NCBI GenBank assembly: GCA_030448245.1
Contig: JAUJNH010000004.1
Coordinates: forward strand, 277,988 to 341,987
DNA from: Acidimicrobiales bacterium
GTDB lineage: Bacteria > Actinomycetota > Acidimicrobiia > Acidimicrobiales > JAUJNH01
Direction: 5' to 3'
Length of the DNA stretch: 64,000 nucleotides
Shown here one piece after another: positions 59,319 to 64,000 of the stretch. Position numbers and translations under genes: made by a program. The notes beneath the pieces are model-generated. The model saw only the letters and a list, made by a program, of their open reading frames with translations. It was not told the origin of the DNA and did no database searches. Each line of letters begins with the position of its first letter. The stretch's first letter is position 1.

Positions 59319-62317
59319 GCCTGGGGAAGCTCGCTGCCGGCCAGCAGCAGTACTACGAGGCGGAGGTGGCCAGGGGCCTGGAGGAGTACTACTCGGGTGA
59401 CAAGGAAGCACCCGGGCAGTGGATCGGGCAGGCGGCTGGCCGGCTGGGTTTGGAGGGCAAGGTCGGCTCAGTAACACTGGAGCGGGTTCTGGCCCATCAG
59501 CACCCGGCCACGGGAGAGCTGCTGGCGGACGGGCGGGTGCAGCCCAGGGTCGTCGGGTTCGACGCCACGTTTTCGGCGCCCAAGTCGGTGTCGCTGCTCT
59601 ACGCCGTCGGGTCACCTGAGATGTCGAACCAGGTCCGCAACGCCCACGACGCGTCGGTGGCCGCGGCCTTCCGGTTCCTGGAGCAGCACGCGGCGCTGGG
59701 CCGGCGGGGCGCGGCCGGGTGCTTGTCGGTGGCGGGGGAGGGGCTGGCCGGAGCGGCTTTTCGGCACCGGACGTCCCGGGCCGGTGACCCGCAGCTCCAC
59801 ACCCACGTCGTGGTCCCCAACCTGGTCCGGGCCGTGTCCGACGGCCGATGGTCAGCGTTGGACGCCGCTCGAGGCCTGTACCCGTGGGCCCGCCCGGTCG
59901 GGCACCTGTACGAGGCCCAGCTGCGGTGGGAGCTGACCCGGCGGCTGGGGATGGAGTGGGGCCCGGTCCGCAAGGGCATCGCCGAGCTGCAGGGCATCCC
60001 GAAGCCGGTGCTGGAGGCGTTCTCGACCCGCCGCCGCGAGATCACCGCCCAACTGACCGAGCGAGGCCTGTCGTCGGCCCGCTCGGCGCAGATCGCCACC
60101 TACGCCACCCGCCGCCCCAAGAACAACAGCACGTCGGCCGGCACCCTGTTCGACCGGTGGCGAGCCCAGGCGGCCGCTCTCGGAGTGACCGCCGCCACCC
60201 TCAACTGCCTGGCGGACCGGGTCGTCGCGGAGCCACCCCGACCGGGTACGCCGGAGGCCGCCAGCCTGTTCGAGGCGCTGGCTGCCCCGGACGGGATCAC
60301 GGTCGACCGGTCAACGTTCAGCTACGGGCGCCTTCTCGAAGCGGTCTGCGACCGGCTCCCCGGCGGCGGCCGGGTCGAGGACGTGGTGGCGCTGGCCGAC
60401 GCGTTCGTGGCCTCGGACCATGTCGTCGAGCTGGACCCGGGTGCGGCCGCCGCCGCCTACCGGGCCGACGGCCGCCCCATCCCCGGCCGCAACAGCGAGA
60501 CGCGGTGGACGACCCGGGAGATGGTGGCCACCGAGCAGCACCTCCTCCACCGGGTCGCCAGCCGCTCGGGCGGACAAGCCGGCACCGTCCGGCACGAGCT
60601 GGTGGAGGCGGCCATCGCCCGCCACCCCGAATTGGCCTGCGAGCAGTTGGCCATGATCCGCCACCTGTGCGAGTCCGGGAACGGCGTCGACGTCGTCATC
60701 GGGCTGGCCGGTTCCGGCAAGACCACCGCGCTGGCCACCGCCACCGAAGCGTGGCGCCACGACGGCTACAGGGTGACCGGCACGGCTCTCGCCGCCCGCA
60801 CCGCCCTCCGGTTGCAGGAGGCCACCGGCATCCCGTCCCTGACCACGGCCAGGCTCCTGGGCCGCCTGGACCGAGCCGAACTCGTCCTCACCGGCCGGCA
60901 CGTGGTCGTACTCGACGAAGCCGGGATGGTCGGCACCCGCCACCTCGCCCGCCTCCTCGATCACGCCGACACAGCCGGGGCGAAGGTCGTGCTGATCGGG
61001 GATCCCCACCAGCTCCCCGAGCTCGACGCCGGCGGCACCCTCCGGGCCCTCGAGCACCGCACGGGCGCCGTCCCACTCACCGCCAACCGCCGCCAGCGCC
61101 AACCGTGGGAGCGGGACGCCCTGGCCGGCGTCCGCCACGGCAACCCCACCCACGCCCTCGCCGCCTATCAAGCCCATGACCGCATCCACGTCGGCGGCAC
61201 TGACGAGAGGGATCGGCTGGTCGCCGCCTGGGCCCACGACCGCCGAGGCGGCGAGGCTCTGATGGTCGCCGGCACCCGGGCTGAGGTCGAGGACCTGAAC
61301 CGTCGGGCCCGGAACCTGCTGCAGACCACCGGCGAGGTCGGCGCCGACCAGGTGGTCCTCGGCGGCCGCAACTTCGCCCCTGGCGACACCGTGCTGGCTC
61401 TCCGCAACGACCCGGCCACCGGCCTGCTCAACGGCACCCGCGGCCGCCTCGAGCAGATCGACACCCGGCGCCGCGTGCTCGTCCTGCGCACCGAGCACGA
61501 CCGTGGGGTCGTCGGCGTCCCGTTCCGCTACGCCGAAGATGGCAACCTCACCCACGGCTACGCCATGACGATCCACAAAGGGCAAGGCGCAACCGTCGAA
61601 ACCTGCCGCATCCTCGTCGGTGACTCGATGAGCCGCGAGCAGCTCTACACCGCCCTCAGCCGCGGCCGAACCCACAACCACCTCTACGTCGACGACCCCG
61701 ACCGCCGAAGCCTGGACCGTCACACCCGAGAGCTCACTCCGACCGCCGACCAGCGCCTGCAATCGGCAGTCGCCCGCAGCGGCGCCCAGCAGATGGCCGT
61801 CGACCACGAGAGCGACGGGCTCGTGCCCATCTCGGTCCTGCGGGCCGAGCGCGACCGGCTACAACAGATCCTCGCTGGAAGACCCCATGACCCCGCAGCC
61901 GACCTCAGCAGGCTGGCCGACGAACGACGGGACGCTCAGCGCCGCGTGGCCACTGCCGGCCAAGAGCGAGCCCGAGTCCAAGATGAACTCGACCAGACGC
62001 CGCTGATCGTCAGGCTGCGCCACCGTGAGCGTCGGGTCGTTCTCGAGCACGACCTCAACCGCCTGGACCGAGAGATCGATGGGCAGAGGTATCGGCTCCA
62101 CCTGCTCAGGCGGCTATGCGACGACCTGCGCACCACCGAACAGGTGTCGCGAATCTGGCAGGCAGAGCACAAGCCCGACCTCGACCGGCTCACCACCCTG
62201 AGACTCCGCATCAGCCTGGCCGAGAACCTGCGACCTGCCCTCGCGCAGGCCGAAGCTCCCGCGCCCAAGCTCGAGGTCCAGCCCGAGTCAGACGCCAGCA
62301 TCGACCTCTCCATCTGA
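59312..62317 (+). CDS. MobF-family conjugative relaxase-helicase
   Basis: 1001 residues. N-terminal TrwC relaxase: GKLAAGQQQYYEAEVARGLE with candidate catalytic tyrosines, FDATFSAPKSVSLLYAVG, and the metal site DPQLHTHVVVPN near 165. The helicase part has Walker A GLAGSGKTTAL near 464, Walker B VVVLDEAGMV near 531, and TIHKGQGATVE near 753. A coiled-coil C-terminus follows. It nicks DNA at an origin of transfer and unwinds it. No coupling protein or type IV secretion genes are in the window. GTG start; a TGGTCAG copy lies 4 nt upstream. Confidence 0.93.
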   Translation: MLSLGKLAAGQQQYYEAEVARGLEEYYSGDKEAPGQWIGQAAGRLGLEGKVGSVTLERVLAHQHPATGELLADGRVQPRVVGFDATFSAPKSVSLLYAVGSPEMSNQVRNAHDASVAAAFRFLEQHAALGRRGAAGCLSVAGEGLAGAAFRHRTSRAGDPQLHTHVVVPNLVRAVSDGRWSALDAARGLYPWARPVGHLYEAQLRWELTRRLGMEWGPVRKGIAELQGIPKPVLEAFSTRRREITAQLTERGLSSARSAQIATYATRRPKNNSTSAGTLFDRWRAQAAALGVTAATLNCLADRVVAEPPRPGTPEAASLFEALAAPDGITVDRSTFSYGRLLEAVCDRLPGGGRVEDVVALADAFVASDHVVELDPGAAAAAYRADGRPIPGRNSETRWTTREMVATEQHLLHRVASRSGGQAGTVRHELVEAAIARHPELACEQLAMIRHLCESGNGVDVVIGLAGSGKTTALATATEAWRHDGYRVTGTALAARTALRLQEATGIPSLTTARLLGRLDRAELVLTGRHVVVLDEAGMVGTRHLARLLDHADTAGAKVVLIGDPHQLPELDAGGTLRALEHRTGAVPLTANRRQRQPWERDALAGVRHGNPTHALAAYQAHDRIHVGGTDERDRLVAAWAHDRRGGEALMVAGTRAEVEDLNRRARNLLQTTGEVGADQVVLGGRNFAPGDTVLALRNDPATGLLNGTRGRLEQIDTRRRVLVLRTEHDRGVVGVPFRYAEDGNLTHGYAMTIHKGQGATVETCRILVGDSMSREQLYTALSRGRTHNHLYVDDPDRRSLDRHTRELTPTADQRLQSAVARSGAQQMAVDHESDGLVPISVLRAERDRLQQILAGRPHDPAADLSRLADERRDAQRRVATAGQERARVQDELDQTPLIVRLRHRERRVVLEHDLNRLDREIDGQRYRLHLLRRLCDDLRTTEQVSRIWQAEHKPDLDRLTTLRLRISLAENLRPALAQAEAPAPKLEVQPESDASIDLSI

Positions 62318-62589
62318 CGGCGCCGACACCCGACGGCCGCCGCTGTTACCGAGCGGCCGACTGGTGCCATTCCCGGGCGGTCGTCGCCGACTGGCGCTGC
62401 GGCTCGAAGACCGCAGCCTGAGGCGTCGCTGCCCCAGAATCTGGACCGATCGGGTGTCCGACCTACCCGGGACAGGACGGCAATATCTGAACTCCTTGCG
62501 GCCCATGCTTTGCGTCTGAGTTCGCCGCGGAGAGTCCACCGCGAAATGACCCAAGGTTGGAGGCTCCTCGCTGAGCAGAGGAGGTCCTG
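62318..62589. other. Region between relaxase and insertion sequence
   Basis: No gene. The left end of the following insertion sequence probably lies near 62470-62520 but its inverted repeat could not be defined. Confidence 0.35.
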
Positions 62590-63780
62590 ATGGGCGAGAG
62601 CAACGGCACGCGGCGGGCGCCGCGGAAGCTGTCTGCGGAGCAGAAGTGGGAGGTGTTCTTGGAGGTCACGACCAAGGAGCTGACCCAGGCGGAGGCGCCC
62701 GCAAGTGGCGGGTGGACGTGTCGACGGTGATCGGGATCCGGCGGACGGTGAAGGACGCGGCGCTGGCCGCGCTGTCCCGAGGCCCGGGGCGGCCGGCTGT
62801 GGAGCGGAACTACGAGCTGGAGGCTGCTCGCGACGAGATCGCCGCGTTGACCGAGGCGGTCAAGGCCCAGGCCATCGAGCTGGCCGTGGTTCGGGGAAAA
62901 GCCGGCTGGGTTGCTAGGCCCACTGCCCCAGCGGGTCCCGGCCGAGGTGAAGGAGCTGGTCCTCAAGACCGTTGACGGCGCCGTGGCGCCGGGTTCTGCC
63001 ACACCTGGGCGACATCGCTGTGGCAGGTGTCCGATGACAGGGTCCACCGCTGGCGGGCCCGCCGCCTCGATGTCGGCACCCTGGAGGACCTGGCCCCCGG
63101 CGGCGTCGCGCTGCACGTCCTGCTCCCATGGGAAGAGCAGGCCGTGCTCGACATCGTCGAGCGGTGGGGCACCATCGACCGCTCCCACCGCAAGCTCGCC
63201 CACCGGGGCTCCTACACCGGCCAGGTGTGGGTTCCCAAGCAACCGTCTGGCGGATCCTGTGCCGTCACCACCTGATCCTCGACCCGCCACCACCCCGCCA
63301 GCCGGCGCCCCAGGTCCTGCTGGCCGGACTGGTTGGAGTGGGCCCCGAACCGGGTGTGGTGCTGGGACGCCACCCACTTCACCCGGGCGAAGCGGGCGGC
63401 GTTCGCCATCGTCGATGTGGTGTCCCGCAAGTGGATCGCCACCGTGGTGACCGCCGAGGAGTCCTCCACGCAGGTGCAGCTGCTGTTCGCTGAGGCTCTC
63501 GACGCCGAGGGTCTCGTGCCTGGGCCCGACCCCGGCCGGGATCATCCGCTGCTGCTGGCCATGTCCGACAACGGTGGCCCGATGATCAGCCACGCCACCC
63601 GCGAGTTCTTCGCCGCCCTGGCCATCGCCCAGCGGCTGGGCCGGCCTGGCACCCCGGCGGACCAGGCGTGGATCGAATCGCTGTTCGGGCACGTCAAGGC
63701 CGACTGGCCCCACCTCGAGCAGCTCACAGACCCGGCCGTGCTCACCCTTGAGCTCGACCGGGTTCGAGACGGGCTGAAGG
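62590..63780 (+). mobile_element. Degenerate IS3-type element (orfA and orfB with frameshifts)
   Basis: orfA begins at ATG 62590 (RAPRKLSAEQKWEVFLEVTT), shifts frame near 62698 and continues ARKWRVDVSTVIGIRRTVKD and RDEIAALTEAVKAQAIELAV. orfB pieces follow: DRSHRKLAHRGSYTGQVWV, then after shifts WLEWAPNRVWCWDATHFTRA (first Asp), SRKWIATVVTAEESSTQVQ, SDNGGPMISHATREF (second Asp), GTPADQAWIESLFGHVKADW (Glu). A DDE transposase, inactive as written in its first half. Confidence 0.75.
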
Positions 63781-64000
63781 CCGCGATCGCCAAGGTCTTC
63801 CAAGGCGCCTCCTGGCAACGGTGCAGGGTCCACTACGCCCGGAACCTGCTGGCGACGGTCCCGCGGGCCAGCACCGAGATGGTGGCCGCCGCCTTCCGCA
63901 CCGTGTTCGCCCAGCTCACCCCGGCCGAGGTCGACCAGCGCTACGACGAGGTCACCGACCAACTCGAGGCCCGGTTCCCCAAGGCCGCCGCCTCGATGCG
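63300..64000 (+). pseudogene. In-frame fusion of IS3-type and IS256-type transposases (3' end outside window)
   Basis: A frame open from about 63300 to the window end carries the IS3-type DDE domain up to LTLELDRVR and then, at about 63770, switches without a stop to DGLKAAIAKVFQGASWQRCR and VHYARNLLATV, part of an IS256 transposase. The second part matches 47652-47880 closely at the DNA level. Confidence 0.7.

Overview
This window is a GC-rich bacterial chromosome segment. The gene order (manB-Trm112-SIS isomerase, comF, secA, ahcY, prfB-ftsE-ftsX, smpB-ssrA, mec-cysO-cysM, rph-rdgB) and the many leaderless-type promoters point to an actinobacterium. Acidimicrobiia is my best guess, but that is inference; no rRNA or species marker is present.

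Layout. 1-19.2 kb is housekeeping: ftsH (cut by the window start), a DUF3499 protein, a CPBP protease, a large GT-C-like membrane protein, a GT2 glycosyltransferase, phosphomannomutase, Trm112-like protein, SIS-domain isomerase, YczE-like membrane protein, comF, a NarL-type regulator, secA, ahcY with a structured leader, an SDR, prfB and ftsEX. 19.3-24 kb is more plastic: an uncharacterised 201-aa protein behind a palindromic operator, a CapA-like protein, a decayed HTH gene, a TsnR-like rRNA methyltransferase and an IS3 remnant. 24-34 kb returns to core: ssrA and smpB, the Mec/CysO/CysM cysteine pathway, a metallo-beta-lactamase phosphodiesterase, rph, rdgB, a MurL-type epimerase, dtd, two lipoproteins, a rhomboid protein and an unusual tRNA.

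34-48.1 kb looks like an accessory island: DUF4383 protein, alpha/beta hydrolase, a GH-like secreted protein, a frameshifted GrpB gene cut by an IS630 element, then a minus-strand block of envelope and stress-type genes (PAP2, DUF3618, PRC-barrel/DUF2382, YihY/BrkB, a conserved-TM-helix membrane protein). It ends in IS256, sigma-factor and HTH debris just before clpP. Many reading frames here are broken by single-base indels, and its intact genes use Shine-Dalgarno sites rather than leaderless starts.

48.1-57 kb is core again: clpP, a DUF4190 protein, a coupled treX-treY-treZ trehalose operon, tRNA-Lys, tRNA-His, a lipoprotein and tRNA-Arg. From 57.0 kb to the end lies an integrated mobilisable element next to tRNA-Arg: tyrosine integrase, a cluster of TGGTCAG heptamers, an excisionase-like HTH protein, a MobF relaxase-helicase, and then degenerate insertion sequences, including an IS3-type frame fused in phase to an IS256 transposase frame that runs off the window.

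No CRISPR array or obvious biosynthetic cluster was seen. The best candidates for something undescribed are the TGGTCAG array controlling the mobile element, the ahcY leader, the operator and protein at 19.3-19.9 kb, the class I tRNA with a leucine anticodon, and the PRC-barrel/DUF2382 block.
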